Below, piece after piece: positions 6,162 through 13,785 of a DNA stretch of 13,788 nucleotides. Below the pieces are notes generated by a model, which had not been told where the DNA came from, made no database searches, and saw nothing but the letters and a program-made list of their open reading frames with translations. The stretch's first letter is position 1. Each line of letters begins with the position of its first letter. Origin of the DNA: Rhizorhapis sp. SPR117 (GTDB taxonomy: Bacteria; Pseudomonadota; Alphaproteobacteria; Sphingomonadales; Sphingomonadaceae); NCBI RefSeq assembly GCF_021742065.1, contig NZ_JAKKIE010000074.1, forward strand, positions 1 to 13,788, given 5' to 3'. The position numbers and the translations under genes are program-made.

Positions 6162-6872
6162 ATGCGCGTGCTGCTTATCGAAGATGAACCAACGACAGCA
6201 AAGGCGATTGAGCTGATGCTGACGACCGAAGGATTCAACGTCTACACCACTGATCTGGGTGAAGAGGGTTTGGATCTTGGCAAACTCTACGATTATGACA
6301 TCATTTGTCTCGATCTGAATCTGCCGGACATGCACGGCTATGATGTGCTCAAGAAATTGCGCACAGCCAGGGTGCAGACGCCTGTCCTCATCCTGTCGGG
6401 CATCAGCGAGATGGATAGCAAAGTCCGCTCCTTCGGCTTTGGCGCCGACGATTATGTCACGAAGCCTTTTCACCGCGACGAACTGGTCGCGCGCATTCAC
6501 GCCGTCGTGCGCCGGTCGAAGGGGCATAGCCAGTCGGTCATCCGCACCGGCAAGCTCGCCGTCAATCTGGACGCCAAAACGGTCGAAGTCGATGGCAACC
6601 GCGTGCATCTGACCGGCAAGGAATATGCGATGCTGGAACTGCTTTCGCTTCGCAAGGGCACGACCCTGACCAAGGAAATGTTCCTGAACCACCTGTATGG
6701 CGGCATGGACGAACCGGAACTCAAGATCATCGACGTCTTCATCTGCAAGCTGCGCAAGAAACTGGCGCTGGCATGCAGCGGCGACAATTACATCGAAACC
6801 GTCTGGGGCCGTGGCTATGTGCTGCGCGATCCCGATGAGGATATGGATGCGCCATCGGCCCAGGTGGCCTGA
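6162..6872 (+). CDS. ctrA: Cell-cycle response regulator CtrA
   Basis: The 236-residue protein is an OmpR/PhoB-type regulator with the CtrA hallmarks. The receiver domain (1-118) has acidic residues E7/D8, phospho-acceptor D51 in CLDLNLPDM, and the K of [10 protein letters not shown]. The winged-helix DNA-binding domain (about 128-224) carries the near-invariant CtrA segments [38 protein letters not shown] and [15 protein letters not shown] short acidic tail follows. CtrA is phosphorylated through the CckA-ChpT relay and, in sphingomonads, mainly controls motility, DNA processing or competence-type genes and division timing. AAGGGG (6149-6154) seven bases upstream fixes the start. The CtrA box and GANTC sites upstream imply autoregulation. 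Followed by a terminator. Confidence 0.96.
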   Translation: MRVLLIEDEPTTAKAIELMLTTEGFNVYTTDLGEEGLDLGKLYDYDIICLDLNLPDMHGYDVLKKLRTARVQTPVLILSGISEMDSKVRSFGFGADDYVTKPFHRDELVARIHAVVRRSKGHSQSVIRTGKLAVNLDAKTVEVDGNRVHLTGKEYAMLELLSLRKGTTLTKEMFLNHLYGGMDEPELKIIDVFICKLRKKLALACSGDNYIETVWGRGYVLRDPDEDMDAPSAQVA

Positions 6873-6906
6873 ACGCACAGAATACCAGCTTTACCCGGGG
6901 GCTAGC

Positions 6907-6945
6907 GACCGGCGGATCAGACATGGTCCGCCGGTCCTTTGCTTT
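6907..6945 (+). terminator. Rho-independent terminator after ctrA
   Basis: GACCGGCGGA (6907-6916) and TCCGCCGGTC (6927-6936) form a perfect 10-bp stem with a 10-base loop, followed by CTTTGCTTT. It is 34 bases after the ctrA stop. Confidence 0.8.
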
Positions 6946-7039
6946 GCACATTTGGGCAAGTGCATATGCTTGCCGAAGCCGGAAATAGTGTAGGATGACC
7001 CTTCATCGATTCGTGGAACACGCTGTAACGGGTGAGCTT

Positions 7040-7267
7040 ATGAATGGAGAGGTTCCAAAAACACCGCCACAGGCCAGGCATCCCATGGATGCTTTCTTTG
7101 CCATACCGATGATGTTCGGAGACGCAGCTTTGGCCTATACGAATGAAGTGTCGCAGCGCTGGTGGCGTAATTTTTTCCGCTGTTCCCACCATCATCCCGA
7201 AGGCCATGCCCAACTTAAAGTGCCCGAGCCGCTGGAAGCAGCAGACGAACACGACCTGTTTGCATAG
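7040..7267 (+). CDS. Small hypothetical protein, 75 residues
   Basis: I do not recognise this protein. From ATG 7040 it encodes 75 residues with a central hydrophobic/aromatic stretch (DAFFAIPMMFGDAALAY, then SQRWWRNFF), a CSHHH segment, and an acidic C terminus rich in E and D. An in-frame ATG at 6995 is possible but has no spaced Shine-Dalgarno sequence; 7040 has GGGTGAG just upstream. Support for a real gene is that it lies between two terminators, the second only a few bases after its stop, and that codon use looks like the neighbours. The hydrophobic part is shorter than a firm transmembrane helix; it could be a peripheral membrane or phasin-like small protein. Confidence 0.55.
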   Translation: MNGEVPKTPPQARHPMDAFFAIPMMFGDAALAYTNEVSQRWWRNFFRCSHHHPEGHAQLKVPEPLEAADEHDLFA

Positions 7268-7313
7268 AGCGGGCAGTGTGAAATCTGAATCACGCCGCCC
7301 GCTCTATGTTTTT
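7264..7313 (+). terminator. Strong Rho-independent terminator of the small gene
   Basis: ATAGAGCGGGC (7264-7274) pairs perfectly with GCCCGCTCTAT (7297-7307), and GTGTGA/TCACGC inside the loop extend the stem. A GTTTTT run follows at 7308-7313. The stem overlaps the stop codon of the 75-residue gene. Confidence 0.88.
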
Positions 7314-7318
7314 GCTGT

Positions 7319-7366
7319 CGCATCGTTTACTACGGAAAACCGGTTCCCACTTTTCCGCACGATGCG
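7319..7366. repeat. Nested-palindrome intergenic repeat (REP/RIME-like)
   Basis: Outer arms CGCATCGT (7319-7326) and ACGATGCG (7359-7366) enclose inner arms CGGAAAA (7333-7339) and TTTTCCG (7351-7357), with the loop CCGGTTCCCAC. The core, AAAACCGGTTCCCACTTTT, is familiar as a dispersed intergenic repeat of alphaproteobacteria. It sits between the convergent small gene and xerC and could also terminate xerC transcripts on the minus strand. Confidence 0.75.
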
Positions 7367-7376
7367 CTAACGGCTA

Positions 7377-8273
7377 TCAGGCGCGTGGATGGGCGTTTCG
7401 GTAAACGTCCAAAAGATAGGCCGCATCGACCTGCGTATAGACCTGTGTGGAACTGAGACTCGCATGGCCAAGCAGTTCCTGTAACGATCGCAAATCGGCT
7501 CCGCGTCCCAGCAGATGCGTTGCGAAACTGTGGCGCAGGGCATGCGGCGTTGTCCGCTCCGACAGACCCAGTCTTCCTCTCGCACCCTGTACCGCCCGCC
7601 GAATGAGCGCCGGGGACAGCGGCCCGCCGCGCGCGCCGCGGAATATCGGTTCGTTCTTGGCGGGCGACCATGGACAGACGGAAAGATAACCCTCAATGGC
7701 CTCGCGCACCTGTGGCAGCAGCGGGACGATCCGCGTCTTGCCCCGCTTGCCGGTGACGCGCAGCGTTTCGCCCAGCGGCAATGCTTCGCCTGTCAGGCCC
7801 AGTGCTTCGCTGATCCGAAGCCCGCCGCCATAAAGCAGCAGCAGTACGGCCCAGTCGCGTGCGCCGATCCAGGCCTCGCTGCGTTGCTCGGCGACATCTT
7901 CGGCAAGGGCCATGACCTCGTCTGGTGAGATCGGTCGGGGCACGCCGCGTTTGACTCGCGGACCTTTGACTGCAGGCACTCGTGCCTGATCGCCGCCGAC
8001 AAAATTCAGAAAGCCGCGGACAGCCGATAACTCCCGCGCAGCCGATATATTGCTGATCCCTTCGCTGCGCCGCTCGGTCAGAAACGCGCGCATGTCAGCA
8101 ATGGAAAGCGTGGTGAGAGTCTCACGCGCCACCAATTCTCCCCGATGGGCTTGCAGGAACGTGATCAGCCGCTCTGCCGTGGCGATATAAGCGCGCACCG
8201 TATGCACGGACCGACGCCGATCCAGCGCCAAATGGCGGCGCCAGTCTTCAACAAGGGATTGCGCTGCGTTCAT
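7377..8273 (-). CDS. xerC: Site-specific tyrosine recombinase XerC
   Basis: The 298-residue protein has the XerC/XerD length. The N-terminal SAM-like core-binding domain (about 5-93, WRRHLALDRRRSVHTVRAYI) is followed by the catalytic domain with all active-site residues: R153 (GGGLRISEAL), K176 (TGKRGKT), H244 and R247 (PHALRHSFATHL), H270 (ELLGHASLSSTQ) and nucleophile Y279 (VYTQVD). XerC acts with XerD at dif to resolve chromosome dimers at division, under FtsK control. I chose ATG 8273 because MNAAQSLVEDW is the family start; the longer frame to 8414 overlaps the upstream gene with unrelated residues. There is no clear Shine-Dalgarno sequence. It is 50 bases after a co-oriented solute-binding protein gene, so it may be read from that operon. 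Confidence 0.93.
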   Translation of the reverse strand: MNAAQSLVEDWRRHLALDRRRSVHTVRAYIATAERLITFLQAHRGELVARETLTTLSIADMRAFLTERRSEGISNISAARELSAVRGFLNFVGGDQARVPAVKGPRVKRGVPRPISPDEVMALAEDVAEQRSEAWIGARDWAVLLLLYGGGLRISEALGLTGEALPLGETLRVTGKRGKTRIVPLLPQVREAIEGYLSVCPWSPAKNEPIFRGARGGPLSPALIRRAVQGARGRLGLSERTTPHALRHSFATHLLGRGADLRSLQELLGHASLSSTQVYTQVDAAYLLDVYRNAHPRA

Positions 8274-8323
8274 GGTTGCAAGTGTAAGGGAATGTGGTGC
8301 GACTGGGGAGAGGAAATGCGTCC

Positions 8324-9811
8324 TCAATCGGATTCGGCGAGCAAGTGGTTCAATGGATGCAACCCTCGCGGGCTTGGCTGGAAGCCACGCAGGCGTCGTG
8401 AAACAAGGGACCATCTGACCGGCGCACCAAGGGGTATATAACCACCATGAGCAAGGGTCAGGACCTCGGCCTCGCTCATTTTTTGCAGCATTTCATCAAT
8501 GCTTTCGGCCTGCTGTGCCTCAGTGAGCCGCTGCGTTGCTTCCTCGCTGCAGGACAGGGGATAGGCACAACTGAGCCGCCCCAGATACCAGAATGCACTG
8601 TCGTAAGGCGCAACTTCATCGATCAGCCGCAGATCGGCATCGGCTTTCTCCTCGACGCGAACGGCAGGTACGCCAATCTGGGCGAAATCCGATTTGACGA
8701 TGCCGAATAACAGGTTGCTTCCCGGCCCCTTTGACAATGCAATGCGCAGCGGTTCGAGGGGGGCACTGGAAGCGTTGCTGCTTTTCCAGCGGGCGACGAC
8801 CCCACGGGCGAACGTCCGCCGCTCTTCGATGCCAAGACTGTTCCAGCGCGGCAATCTGGGGGCGGCGGGCATTTCCAGTTGTTCAGGCAGGATACCGGTG
8901 TTGGTTGTCCAGCCCGACAATGAAAAAGTTACGGGAAGGCGTTCGCGTTCAATCGCCATAGAGAGTGCTTCACGATTGGCGGCATCCGCCAGAAAGCCGG
9001 TTTTCTCGACGATGGCCAGCCCAAACAGCCCGCGCACCGGATCGACGCGAACCGCTTTGTTGTCGACCTTGGCGAAATTGAGCAGAGGCAGGTCCAGATA
9101 ACGACCACCTAGCACCAGCCCGGCTTCTCCTTCACGAAAACGAATGATTGCGGCAGCCATGCGTTCCGCCCGCAGCACGCGGTTGACGCTACGCGGCAGA
9201 GGCGGTTCTTCTTCTCCACCGTCTATTTCTTCAACCACAGGCGTGAGCATCCACGCCAATTTGCGTTGATCCCTGCGATAGGGGCCTGCACCACCGCTTT
9301 TGTCGCTGATGCCGAGCTGGGGTTGCGCCAGTATCTGCAGGAAATTGGGACGCGGTGCGGACAAGCGGATTTCGATCACCTCACCTGTCATGGCCAGAAT
9401 TTCAACGATGGATTGCAGATCGGGGCGCAGGTCGGTTCGCGCACTGGCCTTTATCCGGGCACGGAGAATACGGGCAACTTCCTGCGCCGTGATCTTGTCA
9501 CCATTCGGCCAATTGGCGTCGCGCAGGCGGAAGATGTAACTTTTACCATCGTCTTCCACGATCCAGCGTTCGGCGAGCGCTGGTTCAATCTCTCCCTGCG
9601 CATCGAAGGCAACAAGCCCCTGTGCTGTCGATGCCATCATCAGCATGGCCGGCGGGTGTGGCAAATGTGACAGGGGAGCCGCCAAATCCGCAGGTATGCC
9701 ACTGATGCTGACGATGACGGGTCCGGTTTCTTCGTCGCCCGAGCAGCTGCCGAGAATCAGCGCGCTGGCTGCCGCCAGACACAGGGATGAGGAACGGTTG
9801 AAAAAATGCAT
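8324..9811 (-). CDS. Lipoprotein solute-binding protein, SBP family 5-like (divergent)
   Basis: The 495-residue protein has a signal peptide and lipobox ALILGSC (acylated C23), so it is a periplasm-facing lipoprotein. The body resembles OppA/DppA-type binding proteins (SBP family 5): a GLVAFDAQGEIEPALAERW segment, FRLRDANWPNGDKITAQEV (about 95-113), and a REALSMAIERE-like segment about residue 300. It is a divergent member: the central ligand-binding part is poorly conserved and acidic (EEIDGGEEEPP). ATG 9811 overlaps the upstream stop as TGATG, so it is translationally coupled to its paralogue; the TTG one codon earlier is unlikely. No permease or ATPase follows. A substrate (peptide, oligomer or signal) cannot be predicted. 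Confidence 0.82.
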   Translation of the reverse strand: MHFFNRSSSLCLAAASALILGSCSGDEETGPVIVSISGIPADLAAPLSHLPHPPAMLMMASTAQGLVAFDAQGEIEPALAERWIVEDDGKSYIFRLRDANWPNGDKITAQEVARILRARIKASARTDLRPDLQSIVEILAMTGEVIEIRLSAPRPNFLQILAQPQLGISDKSGGAGPYRRDQRKLAWMLTPVVEEIDGGEEEPPLPRSVNRVLRAERMAAAIIRFREGEAGLVLGGRYLDLPLLNFAKVDNKAVRVDPVRGLFGLAIVEKTGFLADAANREALSMAIERERLPVTFSLSGWTTNTGILPEQLEMPAAPRLPRWNSLGIEERRTFARGVVARWKSSNASSAPLEPLRIALSKGPGSNLLFGIVKSDFAQIGVPAVRVEEKADADLRLIDEVAPYDSAFWYLGRLSCAYPLSCSEEATQRLTEAQQAESIDEMLQKMSEAEVLTLAHGGYIPLGAPVRWSLVSRRLRGFQPSPRGLHPLNHLLAESD

Positions 9812-11361
9812 CAATATCGCTGCTGTAACCGGAGGGTGTAACTGGGATGTATATTGCCGGGGTTGTCACGCCAACCGGATATTCGCGGTGAAACAAGTGC
9901 ACGGCTGACATAAAAATACAACGGCAGGATGGGCGCGTCGGTGGCCAGCACTTTTTCCGCGGCACGCATCGCTGTGGCCCGCGCGACAGGATCGGCCTGC
10001 GCCATTGCCGTATCGAGCGCATGATCGAATGTAGGGCTGGCATAACCGGAATAATTTACTGGTCCGGCATCTGAACGATGGACAGCCAGAAAATTATCGG
10101 CTGCGGGCAGGTCCGCAATCCAGCCAGACCGCGCCAGCATGAAATCATGTGCGCGCAGACTGGCAAAATGCAGGGCTGCCTCGCTGTTGAGCAGGGTCGC
10201 TTCAACGCTCAGCGGTTTCCACATGGCGGCGAGTGCGACGGCGACCCGGCGATGGTCGGTGTCGCTGTTGAAACGGATTTCGACCCGTAACGGCCGATCA
10301 GCACTATAGCCTGCGGCAAGCAGCAATTTGCGCGCTGCCTGCAACCGCCTGGAACGCGGCCAGTCTGCCCAGTCGGGCCGCCAGGGGGCGAGGCCATCCA
10401 TCCCTGGTGGGATGACGCCCCAGGCGGGGGGATTACCGATGTTGAGCAGCGGTCCGGCAATCCAGGTTCGATCAACAGCCATATTAAGCGCGCGGCGAAC
10501 ACGGACATCGTCAAAGGGCGGCTTGCGTGTATTGAAAACGAAATAATAGGCCCCGTCGTAAGGCGCTACATGAACTGCGCGCGGCATATGACGCCTTAGC
10601 CATGGCAGGCGGCTGGCGGGAAAATCGCTGGTCGTGTCGGCCGCGCCCGCCCGAAATTGCCGTAGCGCAGTCAGACTGTCATCAACCGGCATCCAGTCGA
10701 CTTGGGAGACGGGCGGCGCGCCATCATGCCAGTGCGGGTTGGCGGACAGCGTGATGCGTTCGTTAAGGTTCCAGCCTGTTAGTCGATAGGGACCACTGGT
10801 TACCATCGGTCGATCGGCAGTCCATCGATCGCCTGCCTGCCTGATACGATGCAGGGGCAGGGCCGCCATCGCCGGATGCGCGAGCAGCGCGGGAAGATCG
10901 GGAAAAGGTTGATGCAGCGTGACGCGAACCTCATCTGAACCGATGGCGTTCATGGTAGCAATCACTCCAAACAACGCCCGGTGTGGCGAGGCGGTGGACT
11001 CGTCCCCAAGCCTTGTGAATAGCTTGGCAAACAGTTCCGCATTGATGGGGTGATTGTCGGAAAAACGCAGTCCTGAACGCAAGAAGAAGCGCCATTCCAG
11101 CCCTTCATTGTTTATCACCCATGATCGGGCAAGCCCTGGAACAGCCTTTCCCGCTGCATCGAACCGGGTCAATCCTTCGAATTGGTCGGCGGCAATACGC
11201 AATGAGACGAGGTCGGAATATTTTTGCGGGTCCAGTCCCTTGGCTTCCGCATCGCTCAGGCGAACGATTGCATCATTTGGCAGATGGCCGACCTTGCGTT
11301 CCCCACAGCCGCTCATCATCGCGAACATGCAAAACAGGATGGGAAGGACTTTGCGGAGCAT
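9811..11361 (-). CDS. ABC-type peptide/oligomer solute-binding lipoprotein (SBP family 5)
   Basis: The 516-residue protein has a signal peptide and lipobox MSGC (C19). The mature part is a clear SBP family 5 (OppA-like) protein: [19 protein letters not shown] and [18 protein letters not shown] at the N terminus, [49 protein letters not shown] and ALNMAVDR motifs in order, and a [20 protein letters not shown] terminus. ATG 11361 is chosen because it gives a compact signal peptide; the frame extends ten codons to a TTG at 11391. It is first of two tandem binding-protein genes and lies 50 bases after the TPR regulator gene. No ABC permease is present in the window, so import through a distant permease or a sensing role are both possible. 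Confidence 0.9.
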   Translation of the reverse strand: MLRKVLPILFCMFAMMSGCGERKVGHLPNDAIVRLSDAEAKGLDPQKYSDLVSLRIAADQFEGLTRFDAAGKAVPGLARSWVINNEGLEWRFFLRSGLRFSDNHPINAELFAKLFTRLGDESTASPHRALFGVIATMNAIGSDEVRVTLHQPFPDLPALLAHPAMAALPLHRIRQAGDRWTADRPMVTSGPYRLTGWNLNERITLSANPHWHDGAPPVSQVDWMPVDDSLTALRQFRAGAADTTSDFPASRLPWLRRHMPRAVHVAPYDGAYYFVFNTRKPPFDDVRVRRALNMAVDRTWIAGPLLNIGNPPAWGVIPPGMDGLAPWRPDWADWPRSRRLQAARKLLLAAGYSADRPLRVEIRFNSDTDHRRVAVALAAMWKPLSVEATLLNSEAALHFASLRAHDFMLARSGWIADLPAADNFLAVHRSDAGPVNYSGYASPTFDHALDTAMAQADPVARATAMRAAEKVLATDAPILPLYFYVSRALVSPRISGWRDNPGNIHPSYTLRLQQRY

Positions 11362-11374
11362 CGTTTTGACCCTA

Positions 11375-11389
11375 GCGGCTGAGAGCCGC
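11375..11389 (-). other. Short hairpin between TPR gene and solute-binding protein gene
   Basis: GCGGCT-GAG-AGCCGC is a perfect 6-bp stem with a 3-base loop in the 50-bp gap. There is no T-tract, so it is not a clear terminator. It sits 13 bases before the start and could influence translation or transcript processing. Confidence 0.4.
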
Positions 11390-11411
11390 AAGGTGCATCA
11401 AATTTTTGCCA

Positions 11412-13178
11412 CTAATCCAGCCGGTCGATAAGTCCGGCCCTGATCATCGCCTGGCCGCTTGCCTGAATCAGGTGAGGACTGACTATAAGTTTGTTTAATA
11501 TGGCACGGGGCGTCTTTTTTCTATTTGTTCTGGCCAGGACGGTCTGTTGCCAATAATTGCGTGCTCGCACCAGATCACCGTGATTGGCATAAGCGATCGC
11601 CATGGTGATGGCATAATAGGGCAAATTTTCCGAACTGCTGACCGGCAGACTAAGTGCCAAATGGAGCGCTGCGTCGGTTTCGCCGCGTTCTCCCATGGCC
11701 ACAATGACCGGCAGGGAAAAGAAAGCGGGAAGTTCTGGATACATTTTGCGCGCGGTGATCAGATGTTTTTCATAGGCGGGATCGCCACACTGGAACAGGA
11801 TGAAACCAAGATACGTATGATACAAAGCCTCATACGGATTGAGTGCGAGCGCACGCAGGGCTTGTGTCTTTCCCAATGTGCAACGACCATCGATGCCCGC
11901 CATGAGAGCTGATGCCATCTGTGCCTCAGGCGAATAGGGATCCAGCAAAATAGCTTGCTTTGCATAGGCATGGGCCAATGCCATATATTTTGATCGCTGG
12001 TCCGGGTTTATGAGTGCCATCCTGTAGTTCATATAGACAGCAGCGGCCAGCGCCGTAGGGGAGTTCGGATCGACCCTGAGCATTTGCGTAAGGCATGTGT
12101 GGGCAGTGTTCAGATTGTCTTTGGTGAATCTGATTTGGGATTCGGCATTTTTCAGCAGGCATGGATAGCCGCCCCCTGTATACCCAGCATAAAATTGTCG
12201 CTGATGGGTCGCTATCGCGCCAAAATTGCCGATCAAATTGGCGATGGGCAGGTATAACCGTGTGGCGATCGATGATTCCTGACCTGAAAGATCGATATGC
12301 TCTGTCCATAGGCGATCTCCCTTCCGATTGTCCCACAAGGTCAGGTAAAGGTCCTCCCCGGTTGGGCCTGCCAGAACGCTCTGCAGACGATAAGCATAGT
12401 CGTCGGGAACGACCGCATTGCCGTTCTCTACGCGCCGACTGTCCTGACCATTGTCATCTGACATAACATCGACGACCCATGAACGATGTAGCGCGTCTCC
12501 CAATATCTGATCGATGGATGTCGGCAGGGGAGCGGGGGAACTCAAACTTTTTTCCACCGGCAGCAGTAACATTTTGGGGGCAGGCACAGTTTTGGCAACT
12601 GGCATCAATGTTACGGGTTCGTCGTTTGTGAGGAGCATGTAAGCTGCAACGCAGACTAGCAATGCAAGCATCAGTCCGGAGATAACGAAACCAAGCGGTA
12701 TCCATCGGAATTTCCCGGCACCGGGCAATGCCGGGGAGAATCCGGGTGAGCCAGGTAATTCCGACAAAACTTCGTAACCATGGACGATGGCGTCGCTGGC
12801 ATGGACGGGGCGGGATGGTCGTTCCTGAGGGCGATAGGCAGGATGCAGGAATACGCGATACGCGCCACTGGGAATTACAAGACGTTCGTCATTGGTCAGG
12901 CCATTACGATTATAATATGTATCAAGCATACGGCGTAACCGGCCGACCTGAACACGAGGATAGCTGTCCGATTGTGCATCGAAATCGGGATCCCGTCCCA
13001 AGCCGTCGACAGCTACGCTATAGGCTTTGAGCTGCCCCCCTTTACCGGCCACCGTTTGATCAATCAGAAAACGTAATAGCCGCCGCATTACGGGCGAACG
13101 GGAAAACTCCGGCGACGCAAAAACTCGCTCCATTTCGGCTGCAAACTTAAACCGATTATAGACGGATTCTTCACCCAT
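11412..13178 (-). CDS. Membrane-anchored regulator with N-terminal DNA-binding-like domain and TPR repeats
   Basis: The 588-residue protein has four parts. Residues ~10-112 match the N-terminal domain found on TPR/adenylate-cyclase-type regulators of alphaproteobacteria (FASPEFSRSPVMRRLLRFLI, then LKAYSVAVDGLGRD and DSYPRVQVGRLRRMLDTYY, ending GAYRVFLHP). One transmembrane segment lies at about 160-182. A degenerate TolB/FlgO-like region (about 195-335, with LLLPVE and LTLWDNRKGDRLWTEHIDL) follows, and TPR-like helices run about 355-560 (LRVDPNSPTALAAA, ILLDPYSPEAQMA, LALNPYEALYHTYLG). The topology is CadC-like: cytoplasmic N terminus, periplasmic sensor. ATG 13178 is preferred (GGGGG 7-8 bases upstream; family start nearby), although the frame is open to 13307. 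It precedes two solute-binding lipoprotein genes and probably regulates or partners them. Confidence 0.72.
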   Translation of the reverse strand: MGEESVYNRFKFAAEMERVFASPEFSRSPVMRRLLRFLIDQTVAGKGGQLKAYSVAVDGLGRDPDFDAQSDSYPRVQVGRLRRMLDTYYNRNGLTNDERLVIPSGAYRVFLHPAYRPQERPSRPVHASDAIVHGYEVLSELPGSPGFSPALPGAGKFRWIPLGFVISGLMLALLVCVAAYMLLTNDEPVTLMPVAKTVPAPKMLLLPVEKSLSSPAPLPTSIDQILGDALHRSWVVDVMSDDNGQDSRRVENGNAVVPDDYAYRLQSVLAGPTGEDLYLTLWDNRKGDRLWTEHIDLSGQESSIATRLYLPIANLIGNFGAIATHQRQFYAGYTGGGYPCLLKNAESQIRFTKDNLNTAHTCLTQMLRVDPNSPTALAAAVYMNYRMALINPDQRSKYMALAHAYAKQAILLDPYSPEAQMASALMAGIDGRCTLGKTQALRALALNPYEALYHTYLGFILFQCGDPAYEKHLITARKMYPELPAFFSLPVIVAMGERGETDAALHLALSLPVSSSENLPYYAITMAIAYANHGDLVRARNYWQQTVLARTNRKKTPRAILNKLIVSPHLIQASGQAMIRAGLIDRLD

Positions 13179-13435
13179 TTTGCAACCCCCACGTCGTGAT
13201 CGGATCCCCATCTGCACGGGCGAAGTTAGCGCTAAGCCTCCGATACAACGCAATATTTTTTCCATGCTACTGGTTAATGCCCGCTTTGCAAAGCCGTTCT
13301 GTTCCAATGAGAATGTTTCTGCGGAAAAATGGGCGGAATAATAAAAAATCGGCCGAGAATTGCGGGAAATCTTTCAATACCGGTGTCGAAAGAACCATGC
13401 AGAGCCGGAGCAAAACGGTAACCAGGAGGACAAAG

Positions 13436-13588
13436 ATGGACGGCGCAGGCAATGGACATACGCCAAAAACACCACGACCGTACCACCACAGGTCAGCCAC
13501 CGGGTTGTGGCACCACAATCCAATCACATGCCGCATATTACGTAATGCCGGATTTAAGATTCCCGGCGACAAAAACCAGCAGCCTTGA
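13436..13588 (+). CDS. Doubtful small ORF, 50 residues, with a strong Shine-Dalgarno sequence
   Basis: AGGAGGA (13424-13430) lies 5 bases before ATG 13436, the best ribosome-binding site in this gene-poor stretch. The product would be a basic 50-residue peptide rich in H, N, P and R (MDGAGNGHTPKTPRPYHH at the start, one C, ending KNQQP). I recognise no family. It contains a DNA dyad (13502-13521), so the region may be regulatory instead. It would be divergent from the TPR regulator gene. Confidence 0.25.
   Translation: MDGAGNGHTPKTPRPYHHRSATGLWHHNPITCRILRNAGFKIPGDKNQQP
13502..13521. promoter_or_regulatory. 20-bp dyad, candidate protein-binding site
   Basis: TTGTGG (13505-13510) and CCACAA (13513-13518) flank a CA centre, and the outer GG/CC pairs (13502-13503, 13520-13521) extend the symmetry. 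It is ~325 bp upstream of the TPR gene start. A binding site is inferred only from symmetry. Confidence 0.35.
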
Positions 13589-13726
13589 AGGCATCGGGCA
13601 GGTCCATTCTGGATAATGCTAAGGATGATTTCGACGAGAGAGTGTCTATGTAACGGTGACAAATGGGCTGAAACTCCTTTCTCAACGCGCAAAGAGCGAA
13701 AACGGGATTGTGTTTAGAGTCCTCTT

Positions 13727-13785
13727 GGAGGAGGAACCCCTCCGACTTCAGTCGGATACTGGCTTTAGCCTTAGACTCGGCCAGT
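13727..13785 (+). repeat. Run of hairpins at the window edge, possible IS200/IS605-type end or structured RNA
   Basis: Four dyads follow one another: GGAGG/CCTCC (13727-13731, 13739-13743); TCCGAC-TTCA-GTCGGA (13741-13756); GGC-TTTA-GCC (13761-13770); and ACTGGC/GCCAGT (13758-13763, 13780-13785). The ACCCCTCCGACTTCAGTCGG segment resembles hairpins at right ends of IS200/IS605 and tnpB-only elements, which overlap their guide-type RNAs. No tnpB is seen in the window, so this is tentative. Confidence 0.35.

Noticed and set aside
6087..6878. 263-codon minus-strand frame opposite ctrA
   Set aside because: Antisense shadow of a highly conserved gene; no ribosome-binding site or recognised motif.
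11361..11391. Upstream TTG start for the first solute-binding protein
   Set aside because: It would put polar residues ahead of a good signal peptide and falls within a hairpin; ATG 11361 gives a normal lipoprotein signal.
13267..13692. 141-codon minus-strand frame with a hydrophobic stretch upstream of the TPR gene
   Set aside because: It begins at a TTG without a Shine-Dalgarno sequence, has mixed codon use and no family resemblance; one hydrophobic patch is not enough.
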